DNA from: SAR202 cluster bacterium
Lineage (GTDB): Bacteria; Chloroflexota; Dehalococcoidia; Lucifugimonadales; UBA2985
Direction: 5' to 3'
DNA length: 38,557 nucleotides
Assembly (NCBI GenBank): GCA_009391535.1
Contig: VFHP01000015.1
Span: forward strand, 1-38,557
In this document: positions 1-7,404 of the stretch, in pieces
How positions within the stretch are numbered: the stretch's first letter is position 1
How the letters are laid out: every line of letters begins with the position of its first letter
Notes under the pieces: model-generated
Database searches by the model: none
The model's input: the letters and a program-made list of their open reading frames with translations, nothing else
What the model was told of the DNA's origin: nothing
Position numbers and translations under genes: made by a program

Positions 1-84
1 GAGAAAATCACTGTTGCGGGGTATGAAATTTCTGTTACTTCGAAAGTTGGCAACAATTATTTCATAGAAATTTCAACCCCATAA
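1..84 (+). CDS. C-terminal end of an unknown protein (partial)
   Basis: An open frame enters from the left edge and stops with TAA at 82-84, giving the last 27 residues of a protein that ends in ISTP. Only this tail is visible and I recognise no motif. It could also be a chance open frame, but the frame is open from base 1 and is followed by non-coding sequence and a tRNA, which fits a gene end. No function can be assigned. Confidence 0.35.
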   Translation, partial: EKITVAGYEISVTSKVGNNYFIEISTP

Positions 85-169
85 AAGCCTTTTTGGAGAA
101 ACTGGTGTAGTAAGGAGGATATATACCTACCCTACCAAAGGGATATGGGCTTATTTACTCCTAAAATAA

Positions 170-244
170 TGGAGCCACCGAACGGATTTGAACCGTTGAC
201 CTGCTGTTTACGAAACAGCTGCTCTGCCCCTGAGCTACGGTGGC
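170..244 (-). tRNA. tRNA-Thr, anticodon CGT, CCA encoded
   Basis: On the minus strand a full cloverleaf can be folded. The 7-bp acceptor stem pairs GCCACCG with CGGTGGC. The D-arm starts TAGCTCAGGGGCAGAGC. The 5-bp anticodon stem GCTGT/ACAGC encloses loop TTCGTAA, so the anticodon is CGT (reads ACG, threonine). The T-arm is AACGG-TTCAAAT-CCGTT. The discriminator base is T, and a CCA end is encoded at 172-170. Length is 75 nt with a short variable loop. It is transcribed in the same direction as the MFS remnant beside it. Confidence 0.95.
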
Positions 245-286
245 TAAACCTGAATCATATTTTACTTTGAATTTTTCAATTAGCGA

Positions 287-1049
287 CTAAATCCGAATTT
301 TTGGTGGACGAGCAATCAATATCATGATCGCAGAAAGCAAGAATCTCCCTCCAAAAATCGTGAAGGCTATATGGTAGTCCCCTGAATAGTCTTTTATAGC
401 TCCTGCAAGCAAAGGTCCAATAGGGTTAATAAACGCTGTAATCAATCCCATTTGCGCTCGTATTCCACCAACTGATTTGCGGCCAAAATAATTTGGCACC
501 ACAATACGTTGACTTACAGTCCAGCCTCCTTGCGCAATGCCAAAAACTAAGCCAAATAAGATAGATCCAGCGAATGTATCAGCGTTAACTATAATCACCA
601 TGGAAAGAAAATAGATACAAGAGACTATTGCTATCACGTAGCGTACGTGCAACTTGTCCATGACCCAACCCCAAGGAACAGTCATGAGCGCAGAGGTCAT
701 AGCGAAGGTGAATACAACCAGCACAGAAGCCTCAAAATCTATCCCTTTAGCTTGGAAATGAGGAACTGCATGGAGGTTCGTAGCTGTCTGTGCCAAGAAG
801 ATTGTAGAAGTAGTAAGTAAAATCAGCCAAAATGCTAAGGTCTTACGTGCCTCTGCCACGGACCATACGGAATCAGTAGAATCGTCCGTTTTTTTATTAT
901 CTTTTGTATTAACCGGTATTTCGCCATCCGGTAATAATCCGTAATCCTCAGGGCGTCGACGAAGGTATATCAAGGCTGGAGCTGTAATTAACAAGATCGC
1001 AGAAACAGCGAGAAGGCCATATGCCCAGCGCCAACTTTCCAATGAAACT
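287..1049 (-). pseudogene. MFS transporter, C-terminal remnant (5' part missing)
   Basis: About 255 residues align in character with the last seven of twelve membrane segments of a Major Facilitator Superfamily permease. From the truncated end they are: a WRWAYG segment followed by the loop RRRPEDYGLLPDG typical of the central loop, then six more hydrophobic spans, with GWVMDKLHVRYV as the usual cytoplasmic loop after TM8. The frame stays open to 1168, but upstream of about residue VSLESWRW the sequence is simply antisense to the amidohydrolase on the other strand, so that extension is not real. TM1-5 and any natural start are absent. It is probably non-functional. Its original substrate cannot be told; small carboxylates are common for this subgroup. 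Confidence 0.75.
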
Positions 1050-1571
1050 TTCCGTGCTGGTGCTAAAGTGTTATCTGATAAAGGATTGAGTTTCGAGGCG
1101 TGGCTTTTTGCACCACAGCTCTTGGAGTTAGCAGAGTTTGCTAACGCTGTTCCAGATCTGACAATCATACTAAATCATATAGGTGGATTGGTACGCATTG
1201 GTCCTTATGTTAATAACAGCGATGAAGTGCTCGAGAATTGGCGTGCCGGTATAAATGCGGTGGCACAATGTCCGAATGTTAATGTCAAATTGGGTGGGAT
1301 GGGAATGCGTTTAATGGGCTTTGACTGGGATAAAAGATCGATTCCAGTTGGATCAGATGAAATGTCTGAATCTATAGCCCCTTTTATGCACTACTGCATT
1401 GAAAAATTTGGCCCTGACAGAGCAATGTTTGAAAGTAATTTCCCAGTAGATAAGATGTCTTTCTCATACAACGTGATGTACAACGCGTTCAAAAAGTTAT
1501 CAAAGGATTACTCACAGGTTGAAAGGTCTGCTATGTTCCATGATAATGCAGCTTCTGTGTATCGGATTTAG
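1050..1571 (+). pseudogene. Amidohydrolase-2 family protein, C-terminal remnant
   Basis: The frame encodes the C-terminal half of a metal-dependent TIM-barrel hydrolase of the amidohydrolase-2 (PF04909-like) family. The recognisable run begins FRAGAKVLSDKGLSFEAW and is followed by the strand ILNHIGG, whose His is a usual metal or catalytic ligand. Near the end is FGPDRAMFESNFPVDK, the family's late conserved block. A normal member has roughly 300-360 residues; here only about 173 remain and the N-terminal metal-binding HxH part is missing. A GTG at 1068 lies in frame but is internal to the family homology, so it is not a natural start. It meets the MFS remnant head to head at 1044-1052. Functional expression is unlikely. 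Confidence 0.75.
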
Positions 1572-1621
1572 ATTCTGGACCCCTGTAGTTACTTGAACCA
1601 TAATTTCTGATGCCAATGTAT

Positions 1622-2257
1622 TTATAAAGCGAATACTTTAGTAAAAAAGCTCGTAACTTTTTTAGCTAATATGTCTTCGAATCCTGTAAATGTATGATCT
1701 GCTCCTTCAACAATTTCTAGCTGACTCATGTTGATTTTCATTATTTCATTATTGAGGTCTACGGAGGACACAAACTTGTCTTGGTCACCCACCATAAATA
1801 AGGTTTGGGGTTTAAAGGTTGATAAAGACGATCGTTTAAGGACATTAACTGAAGGGCAACCCATAAAAACTCCTTTCAGGTCATTGAATATCCTTAAATT
1901 ATTTAGAATCAAATTGGATCCCATAGATATACCTGCTAAGCCTATTTTGTTTTTCCCGATGTTGGGCCAATTTTTCAGTGTTTTCACTGCAGTTGCGATA
2001 TCCTTTTCCATGGCTCCCATGAAATCTGCGTCTCCAATTTGTAAAGCCCCGAAGTTGAACCTTAGGGAAGCTATTCCATTCACCGCTAACAAAGAGCTTA
2101 GATTCTTCACTAGATAAGACTCTAGATTTCCACCCAATATCGGGTGCATATTGCAAATCACGATACCTGGACCTTTTGAAAAATTCCCGCTGGGTATAGA
2201 CATCAATGCTTCTAGGTTGTGGGATCCAGACTGAAAACCTATGCTCTGAACTTTCAT
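1622..2257 (-). CDS. Alpha/beta hydrolase (second of a tandem pair)
   Basis: A 211-residue single-domain alpha/beta hydrolase of the dienelactone-hydrolase/COG2945-like type. The early strand carries MHPILGG, equivalent to the HPHPxxGG oxyanion region. The nucleophile elbow is GISMG (catalytic Ser), the acid is in GDQDKF and the base in GADHTF, so the triad is complete. There is no signal peptide, so it is cytoplasmic. Its ATG overlaps the stop of the upstream hydrolase (ATGA, 2254-2257) and is preceded by AGGAA, so the two are translationally coupled. The LRFNFGALQIGD segment diverges from the usual FRGVGxSxG of the paralogue, suggesting a different substrate pocket. Substrate unknown. Confidence 0.85.
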   Translation of the reverse strand: MKVQSIGFQSGSHNLEALMSIPSGNFSKGPGIVICNMHPILGGNLESYLVKNLSSLLAVNGIASLRFNFGALQIGDADFMGAMEKDIATAVKTLKNWPNIGKNKIGLAGISMGSNLILNNLRIFNDLKGVFMGCPSVNVLKRSSLSTFKPQTLFMVGDQDKFVSSVDLNNEIMKINMSQLEIVEGADHTFTGFEDILAKKVTSFFTKVFAL

Positions 2258-2904
2258 AAACTATTCCTGTGTCGAAAACTATTTGTGAAGAAATTACTTG
2301 CAAATGAGCCAACCAAACTCTCTTTTCCTGAGAAAAAATGGTCTGTATCTCTAATGACATTAATTTCCGGCTTGGTCGATAACTTGGACGAGATATAATC
2401 GAAGGTTTCTGAGTCAAACCTATTATCGTGCTCGCCTATCACAACAGAGAGTTCCGTGGACGGTTTGATTGACTTATGAATTTCTGTATCGAATTTTGTT
2501 AAACCAACCAGAAAGGCCGCGATATTGTAATATGAAGTCGTCTCTAGCGCTATGCGGGCTCCGAAAGAATAGCCGGCGATTCCAATTTTACCATTACTAA
2601 TCCCTTGAGAGGTTTTTAGATAATCTATCACGGATAGGGCATCTTCCAGTTCCCCTATGCCGTTATCGTATGATCCTGAACTCAATCCCACCCCCCTGAA
2701 ATTTAATGCCAACGTGGATATGCTCTTTTCAAACAAGTGATCCGCGATAACACGTACTATGGGATTTGTTAAATCACCCCCCATCAGGGGATGTGGATGG
2801 CAGATTATAACCCAGTTGATGTTATCTCCAGTAGCTGGTTGTTTCATTACTGCCTCTATGCTACCTGATTTGCCAGGTATAAGTATGCTATCCAAATCAC
2901 TCAT
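2254..2904 (-). CDS. Alpha/beta hydrolase (first of a tandem pair)
   Basis: A 216-residue alpha/beta hydrolase close to COG2945. It shows the motif HPHPLMGG, then NFRGVGLSSGSYDNGIGELED, which is highly typical of that group. The nucleophile elbow is GYSFG, the acid is in GEHDNRF and the base in DTDHFF, so the catalytic triad looks intact. No signal peptide. It starts 6 bases after the GlcG-like gene ends and overlaps the next hydrolase by 4 bases, so the three are probably one transcript. Family members act as esterases or carboxylesterase-like enzymes; the true substrate is unknown. The two hydrolases look like an old duplication, because motif spacing is shared but sequence has diverged widely. 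Confidence 0.88.
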   Translation of the reverse strand: MSDLDSILIPGKSGSIEAVMKQPATGDNINWVIICHPHPLMGGDLTNPIVRVIADHLFEKSISTLALNFRGVGLSSGSYDNGIGELEDALSVIDYLKTSQGISNGKIGIAGYSFGARIALETTSYYNIAAFLVGLTKFDTEIHKSIKPSTELSVVIGEHDNRFDSETFDYISSKLSTKPEINVIRDTDHFFSGKESLVGSFASNFFTNSFRHRNSL

Positions 2905-2910
2905 TATTCG

Positions 2911-3330
2911 TCATAGGTTCATTGATTGCAAACCTACATTAGCTATCATTTCATCTTGATCTGCCGTAAGCCCACTAACTCCAATGGCTCCTATCACGGA
3001 ATTGTCTGCCCGATTAATTATGGTTATTCCACCCTTCAGTGCTATCAGGTTTGAGTCACCAAAATCTGATATATTGCGGCCCATATTCTTAAATCGTTCT
3101 TCAACATCGGCTGTATTGTTTTTCATCAGAGAGGCAGTGTAGGCCTTTTTGAAGGCTAGTTTCTGTGGTAACGATAGGCAATTGTCCATTCTAGCAAAAG
3201 CTACCAAATCACCATGGGCATCCACGATTGCTATGGAAATTGGCCTGTCGAATTCATTTTGAGCTTCGCTTAGCATTGCATTTATGCCTAACATAGCGTT
3301 TTCAATTCCAATATTTGCTGACTGATACAT
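2911..3330 (-). CDS. GlcG/HbpS family protein (haem-degrading domain)
   Basis: A 139-residue protein covering the whole GlcG/HbpS (PF03928-like) fold. It has the strand SIAIVDAHGDLVAFARMD, the helix QKLAFKKAYTAS, the turn ALKGGITII, and the closing block VIGAIGVSGLTADQDEMIA that defines the family. Characterised members bind haem or cobalamin, or accompany glycolate and small-molecule utilisation genes; many are uncharacterised. An excellent ribosome-binding site (AGGAGG, 6 bases before ATG) precedes it. It lies between a 55-residue membrane protein and two alpha/beta hydrolases on the same strand, which suggests a small catabolic or detoxification operon. No signal peptide is visible, unlike secreted HbpS. 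Confidence 0.88.
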   Translation of the reverse strand: MYQSANIGIENAMLGINAMLSEAQNEFDRPISIAIVDAHGDLVAFARMDNCLSLPQKLAFKKAYTASLMKNNTADVEERFKNMGRNISDFGDSNLIALKGGITIINRADNSVIGAIGVSGLTADQDEMIANVGLQSMNL

Positions 3331-3361
3331 GTTACGCCTCCTATATACTGCACATCAAAGT

Positions 3362-3529
3362 TTATCGTCTTTGTTTGTACATTTTGTATAGTTTATATAA
3401 AATGTGGGGTGCTACCGACACACCGCAAAAAGTGCCGAGTCCAATCAACAAACCGTTTCCGACGCCGGTCCATAGGCCTACAGGGCAAGCTACCCAAAAC
3501 CACACTTTGCCGAAAGTACTTGGTAACAT
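3362..3529 (-). CDS. Small membrane protein, 55 residues
   Basis: On the minus strand an ATG at 3529 opens 55 codons ending in TAA at 3362. The protein begins MLPSTFGKVWFWVACPVG, continues with a long Gly-rich hydrophobic stretch (roughly residues 9-43, enough for one long or two short membrane spans), and ends in a basic tail KLYKMYKQRR. This follows the positive-inside pattern with the C-terminus in the cytoplasm. A GAGGA element lies about 13 bases upstream. It sits 31 bases before the GlcG-like gene on the same strand, so it is likely cotranscribed. I know no family for it. Its size makes it easy to miss. Confidence 0.6.
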   Translation of the reverse strand: MLPSTFGKVWFWVACPVGLWTGVGNGLLIGLGTFCGVSVAPHILYKLYKMYKQRR

Positions 3530-3566
3530 GATATCTATTTATTCCTCGAAAAATCTATATGGGGGA

Positions 3567-3794
3567 TCATGACAATTTATCCAGCGACACTTTGGGCATG
3601 TAGGATCGAACGTCTGCTGAGAACCAAGAGGCATTTACTAGATGTGGAAATAAGAATTCCAGCGTTCTCGTGTCTCCATCACGCATTTTCTCAGATACTA
3701 TACCTTCGTACTTACACGCTAATGCGATAATGCTAATGTCTAGGTGAGATGAATGTTCATCATCTAAGTACGATATTTCTACGTAGTTAGGCAA
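3567..3794 (-). CDS. Hypothetical protein, 75 residues
   Basis: An open frame on the minus strand with a TTG start candidate, closing 37 bases before the 55-residue membrane protein. The product is soluble-looking and acidic at its N-terminus (YLDDEHSSHLD), with a central DGDTRTLEFLFPHLVNASWF segment. An in-frame stop lies a short way upstream of the TTG and no ATG sits in between; the Shine-Dalgarno match is poor. I do not recognise the family. It could be a real short gene leading the GlcG-hydrolase operon, the end of a decayed gene, or spurious. Its position and strand favour a real gene only modestly. Confidence 0.4.
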   Translation of the reverse strand: MPNYVEISYLDDEHSSHLDISIIALACKYEGIVSEKMRDGDTRTLEFLFPHLVNASWFSADVRSYMPKVSLDKLS

Positions 3795-3813
3795 TAAAAA
3801 TGATCCGTTATCA

Positions 3814-3844
3814 GAAAACTAAACTTATTACTGTTTTAGTTTTC
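3814..3844 (-). terminator. Inverted repeat after thioredoxin, possible terminator
   Basis: GAAAACTAAA at 3814-3823 is perfectly complementary to TTTAGTTTTC at 3835-3844, giving a 10-bp stem with an 11-base loop just downstream of the thioredoxin stop. The stem is AT-rich and lacks a separate U-run after it, so it is a weak intrinsic terminator candidate rather than a textbook one. Confidence 0.4.
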
Positions 3845-3857
3845 ATCGAAAGCATTA

Positions 3858-4181
3858 CTACAAGGCTTCGTCAAGTCTCTTCTTAATGACAGCCTTAGGG
3901 ACAGCTCCCACTACTTGGTCTATGGGGCTTCCACCTTTAAACACCAACAATGTAGGTATACTTCTGATACCGTATTTCATAGCCGTCTCTGGGTTATCAT
4001 CTACATCAACTTTCGTGAATTTGATTTTCCCATCGTATTCATTAGCTAATTCATCTATTAGCGGTGCAACCATTTTACATGGGGCACACCAATCTGCCCA
4101 AAAGTCCACTAAAACAGGTGTATCAGATTCTAGGACTTCTTGTATGAAGTCTCTGTCAGATACAGGTGTTGGTTCAGCCAT
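3858..4181 (-). CDS. trxA: Thioredoxin
   Basis: A 107-residue classical thioredoxin, the general cytoplasmic protein-disulfide reductase that is recycled by thioredoxin reductase. The active site is WCAPCK at residues 31-36, with Cys32 and Cys35 as the redox pair. The preceding VLVDFWADWC strand and the cis-proline in RSIPTLLVF (about Pro76) are intact. Length matches the family and no signal peptide is present. Its ATG is preceded by AGGAGG. It has its own promoter just downstream of gltX, so it is probably a single-gene transcript. The active-site WCAPCK differs from E. coli WCGPCK only by Ala for Gly, a common bacterial variant. Confidence 0.97.
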   Translation of the reverse strand: MAEPTPVSDRDFIQEVLESDTPVLVDFWADWCAPCKMVAPLIDELANEYDGKIKFTKVDVDDNPETAMKYGIRSIPTLLVFKGGSPIDQVVGAVPKAVIKKRLDEAL

Positions 4182-4249
4182 GTTTGTTCCTCCTAATTTA
4201 ATGTCATGTGAAATTAAAGTTACACAATTAGAACACTCTTAATTTTCTG

Positions 4250-4278
4250 AGTATAAATTGCCCTACTATGTTAGTCAA
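4250..4278 (-). promoter_or_regulatory. Sigma70-type promoter of thioredoxin gene
   Basis: Read on the minus strand: TTGACT (-35, plus coordinates 4278-4273), a 17-base spacer, then TATACT (-10, 4255-4250). The -35 box overlaps the last codons and stop of gltX. The -10 box lies about 68 bases before the trxA start, leaving a leader of roughly 60 bases. Both hexamers match consensus at five of six positions with optimal spacing. Confidence 0.7.
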
Positions 4279-5728
4279 CATGGTTGATTATTTGTAAGGC
4301 TTCATTCAGTCTATTTAGACATGTAATCTTTCCAAGTACTTCCATAGTATCAAAGAGAGGTGGGGCAACCCGCTGACCAGTCAAAGATATTCTCAATGTT
4401 CCAAATAATTGTCCAGCTTTTATGCCTAAACTCTCAGTTTCTAAGCGTAAAGTCTGCTCAATGTTTGTCGCATTCCAATCTGATAAAACAGTTAACTTAC
4501 CTATAGCTGTATGCAGAGACTGAATGGTTTTATCTAAATTCATTCCTTTTTGAATAAGATCCTCTTTAGAAAATGAAACTTCGGTTTTGAAGAAAAACTC
4601 TATTAGGTTCGGGAGTTCATTCAATGTTTTTATACGTTCTTGAACCAAGGGCATAATTCTTGACAAATAATTCTTAGATGTTATTTGATTAAGTTCGATG
4701 CTTAGAGACTCGGTTAAAATATCTGAAGCTTTTTCAATCAAATCATCAATGCTCATGTCCCTAATGTAAATACCGTTCATCCAGTTCAATTTATCACGGT
4801 TGAATATGGCGCCAGCCCTTCCTATCCGTTCCATGGAAAACCAGTTCACAAGGTCTTTCATCGAAACAATTTCCGTGTGATCGTCTATAGACCATCCTAG
4901 TAATGCCAAAAAGTTTATCATCGCCTCAGGCAAGAATCCCTCTTCTTTGTACTGCATAATAGAAACTGAACCATGCCTTTTACTCAGTTTAGCCCGGTCT
5001 GGTCCTAGTATCATTGGCAAATGAGCGAACGCCGGCATACTATTTCCGAGTGCTTGATATAGTTGAATGTGTTTAGGAGTGCTAGACACCCATTCATCTG
5101 ACCGCATAACGTGGGAAATATTCATTGCGTGATCGTCGACAACATTGGCAAGGTGATAGGTTGGATATCCGTCTGATTTCAATACAACAAAATCGTCAAT
5201 GTTCTTATTTTCAAATGTGATTTCGCCTCTTATTAAGTCAGTAAAAGTTGTTGTTCCCTCCAATGGCATCTTGAATCTTATAACGTAGGATTTGTTCGCA
5301 GTAGGTTTATGGGCAGCATCTCTGCAAAGTCTGTCGTAACCTGGCGGTTGTTTTCGTTCTGTTTGGGCTTTGCGCATTTCCTGGAGTCTCTCTGCTGAAC
5401 AGATACAATAGTAAGCCATGCTTTTATGCACTAGTTCTTCAGCCGCTAATTTATATCGTTCTATTCTTTCAGATTGTACATACGGGCCATACGGTCCACC
5501 TATATCTGGTCCTTCGTCCCAATCAAGCCCAAGCCAGTGTAATGCTTCCAATATGGTAGTTTTTGAACTGGCAATCGTTCTAGCTATATCTGTGTCCTCT
5601 ATTCTAACTATGAATTCGCCTCCAGAATGGCGGGCAAATAGCCAATTAAATAGAGCAGTTCTTATATTACCCACATGGGGATCACCAGTAGGGCTTGGGG
5701 CATATCGGACTCTAATCTTGTCTGTCAT
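4271..5728 (-). CDS. gltX: Glutamate--tRNA ligase
   Basis: A 485-residue class I aminoacyl-tRNA synthetase that charges tRNA-Glu with glutamate. The Rossmann-fold HIGH-type signature is in SPTGDPHVGNIRTALFNW near the N-terminus, and the KMSKS-type loop is KLSKRHG about halfway. Between them are the GluRS-specific IRIEDTD strand and a Cys-containing insertion (YYCICSAERL ... YDRLCRD) typical of the zinc-binding or former zinc-binding subdomain. The C-terminal helical cage for the anticodon is present, so the length is normal. It follows rluD by 7 bases and is the last gene of the lspA-rluD-gltX run. Whether it is discriminating or also makes Glu-tRNA-Gln cannot be read from the sequence. Confidence 0.96.
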   Translation of the reverse strand: MTDKIRVRYAPSPTGDPHVGNIRTALFNWLFARHSGGEFIVRIEDTDIARTIASSKTTILEALHWLGLDWDEGPDIGGPYGPYVQSERIERYKLAAEELVHKSMAYYCICSAERLQEMRKAQTERKQPPGYDRLCRDAAHKPTANKSYVIRFKMPLEGTTTFTDLIRGEITFENKNIDDFVVLKSDGYPTYHLANVVDDHAMNISHVMRSDEWVSSTPKHIQLYQALGNSMPAFAHLPMILGPDRAKLSKRHGSVSIMQYKEEGFLPEAMINFLALLGWSIDDHTEIVSMKDLVNWFSMERIGRAGAIFNRDKLNWMNGIYIRDMSIDDLIEKASDILTESLSIELNQITSKNYLSRIMPLVQERIKTLNELPNLIEFFFKTEVSFSKEDLIQKGMNLDKTIQSLHTAIGKLTVLSDWNATNIEQTLRLETESLGIKAGQLFGTLRISLTGQRVAPPLFDTMEVLGKITCLNRLNEALQIINHVD

Positions 5729-5735
5729 GGATAAA

Positions 5736-6656
5736 TTAACCTCTTGCTATCTTCGAATTGTTACGTATGTTTTGCAATAAATCCAATAAATCTTCAGGCA
5801 TTTTCGATTCAAATTCAGTATATACACCTGTAGAGGGCAATTTAAACCCAATTTTGCTGGCATGTAGAAACTGTCTATTTATTGTGCTTCTTTCCCCGCC
5901 GTAGATAGTGTCGCCCACTATGGGGTGCCCAATTGAAGACATGTGCACTCTTATCTGATGGGTTCTGCCCGTTTTAATTTCAATGGATGCCAAGGAATAA
6001 CCATTTAACTTTTCTAAGACTCTGAAATGACTTTCGGCATATCTTCCATTGTCTACTACCGCCATACGTTTCCTGTGCGAAGGATCTCTTCCAACGTGAG
6101 ATTTTATTATACCTTCTGAAGGGTTCGGGTGGCCAGATAGCATGGCTATGTACATTTTCAGTACTGTTCTATTCTTAATCTGTTTGGATATATGTTCATG
6201 TGAAATGGCATTTTTGGCCACCACTATTAAACCGGAAGTGTCTTTGTCTAATCGGTGTATTATTCCGGGCCTGATTCTTTCTCCCACCTCACCAATAGTT
6301 GGCATTCTGGCAATTAATCCGTTAGCCAAAGTTCCAGATTTGTGACCAGGACCTGGATGGACTACTATTCCAGAAGGCTTGTCTATTACTAGCAAGTCCA
6401 TATCTTCATAGATCACGTTCAAGTCCATTTCTTCACTTATCAGGTCGTCAGCGGTCGGGTAAGATATGTATAAAACGATTATTTCATCCCCTTTTATTCT
6501 ATATGCAGGTTTAACATTGTGTTCGTCAATCTTAATCAAACCGGATAGAATCATGTTATATATCTGAGCCCTAGTGAGGTCGGTCTGAGTGGACGCCAGA
6601 AACCTATCCAGTCTTTCACCAACTACATTTGCCCTGATATGACGTATCTCTCCCAA
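5736..6656 (-). CDS. rluD: RluD-type 23S rRNA pseudouridine synthase
   Basis: A 306-residue RluA/RluD-family pseudouridine synthase. An N-terminal S4 RNA-binding domain (about residues 9-60, ERLDRFLAS...) is followed by the catalytic domain with GIVVHPGPGH, the hallmark HRLDKDTSGLIVVAKN (catalytic Asp in the RLD motif) and KTGRTHQIRVH. Known members modify uridines of helix 69 in 23S rRNA, aiding ribosome assembly. The start appears to be TTG at 6656, preceded by GGGGTGA; the nearby ATG at 6660 is out of frame. It lies 16 bases after lspA and 7 before gltX, in the very common lspA-rluD pairing. Family RluD versus RluB/C/A is inferred from the S4 domain and the lspA neighbour. Confidence 0.93.
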   Translation of the reverse strand: MGEIRHIRANVVGERLDRFLASTQTDLTRAQIYNMILSGLIKIDEHNVKPAYRIKGDEIIVLYISYPTADDLISEEMDLNVIYEDMDLLVIDKPSGIVVHPGPGHKSGTLANGLIARMPTIGEVGERIRPGIIHRLDKDTSGLIVVAKNAISHEHISKQIKNRTVLKMYIAMLSGHPNPSEGIIKSHVGRDPSHRKRMAVVDNGRYAESHFRVLEKLNGYSLASIEIKTGRTHQIRVHMSSIGHPIVGDTIYGGERSTINRQFLHASKIGFKLPSTGVYTEFESKMPEDLLDLLQNIRNNSKIARG

Positions 6657-6672
6657 GCATTCACCCCGTTAT

Positions 6673-7233
6673 CTAATTTTCATGGTTTTCGTTAAATTGT
6701 CCTATTATATCAACTGGCTCTTGGTCGTCTGAGTCATCACTATTCTTGTGGAACTGGTTATCTTTGTGAAAGATTAACGACCAGCCCAACCCTAGAAGTC
6801 CTATTACTATTGAGGAATCTGCCATGTTAAAAACTGGCCAGATACCGACATCAATAAAATCAACTACATATCCAAGCAGTAACCTATCCAGTAGGTTTCC
6901 TATCGCCCCTCCAATTTGGAGTCCCAAGCATAAATATACAAATTTAGTTCTTATGTTATGGCTCTTGTGGAAAAGTATTAAAATGATTATTCCAACAACT
7001 GAGCCCAAGGTAAGAAGAGTAGTTTGACCTGTAAACAACCCGAATGCGCTTCCCGTGTTTGTTACATGAGTGAATCGAAGTATACCCTGTTCTGGAATGG
7101 ATTGCCCTAAAGAAATTGTCATATACACCGTATACTTGCTCAACTGATCCAATACAATTACGAAAAGTGCAGTTAGCAAGGAAAGTTTATATGATCCATG
7201 TGACCGGCGGGTCTGTATTTTATGAGTACCCAT
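6673..7233 (-). CDS. lspA: Lipoprotein signal peptidase (signal peptidase II)
   Basis: An inner-membrane aspartyl protease that removes signal peptides from prolipoproteins after lipidation. Four hydrophobic spans are visible. The catalytic aspartates are in GNLLDRL and NMADSSI, and the upstream VTNTGSAFGLF block is the conserved substrate-facing loop. The frame is open further up to an ATG at 7305, but the extra 24 residues (MRTDLNYKHLRYSG...) are not typical of LspA, so I chose the ATG at 7233 (MGTHKIQ), giving 186 residues. Neither start has a strong ribosome-binding site. A hydrophilic Asp-rich tail (NSDDSDDQEP) extends beyond the usual end. It leads the lspA-rluD-gltX operon. Confidence 0.95.
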   Translation of the reverse strand: MGTHKIQTRRSHGSYKLSLLTALFVIVLDQLSKYTVYMTISLGQSIPEQGILRFTHVTNTGSAFGLFTGQTTLLTLGSVVGIIILILFHKSHNIRTKFVYLCLGLQIGGAIGNLLDRLLLGYVVDFIDVGIWPVFNMADSSIVIGLLGLGWSLIFHKDNQFHKNSDDSDDQEPVDIIGQFNENHEN

Positions 7234-7404
7234 TTTATTTATTGTCTTGATGTAGTCGAATATGCCAGAATACCTGAGGTGTTTATAATTTAAATCGGTT
7301 CGCATGTTATCATAATTCGGAGATTCCCATCAAATTATTGTTAGATGATTGTTGAAGGAATAAATCTAACAGATGGAATATTATAATCAAAGGCATAGAA
7401 ATTA

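Noticed and set aside
1050..1168. N-terminal extension of the MFS frame
   Set aside because: The residues upstream of VSLESWRW are antisense to conserved amidohydrolase sequence and do not form membrane segments.
1728..2117. Plus-strand open frame of 129 codons opposite the hydrolase
   Set aside because: It is antisense to a hydrolase with a complete catalytic triad, has no recognisable motif and is best explained as a shadow frame.
3315..3572. Plus-strand open frame of 85 codons
   Set aside because: It covers the ribosome-binding site of the GlcG-like gene and lies antisense to the better-supported 55-residue membrane protein; its composition is not protein-like.
170..3800. Genomic island integrated at tRNA-Thr
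   Set aside because: There is no integrase, and no second copy of the tRNA 3' end was seen in the window; decayed accessory genes beside a tRNA are not enough.
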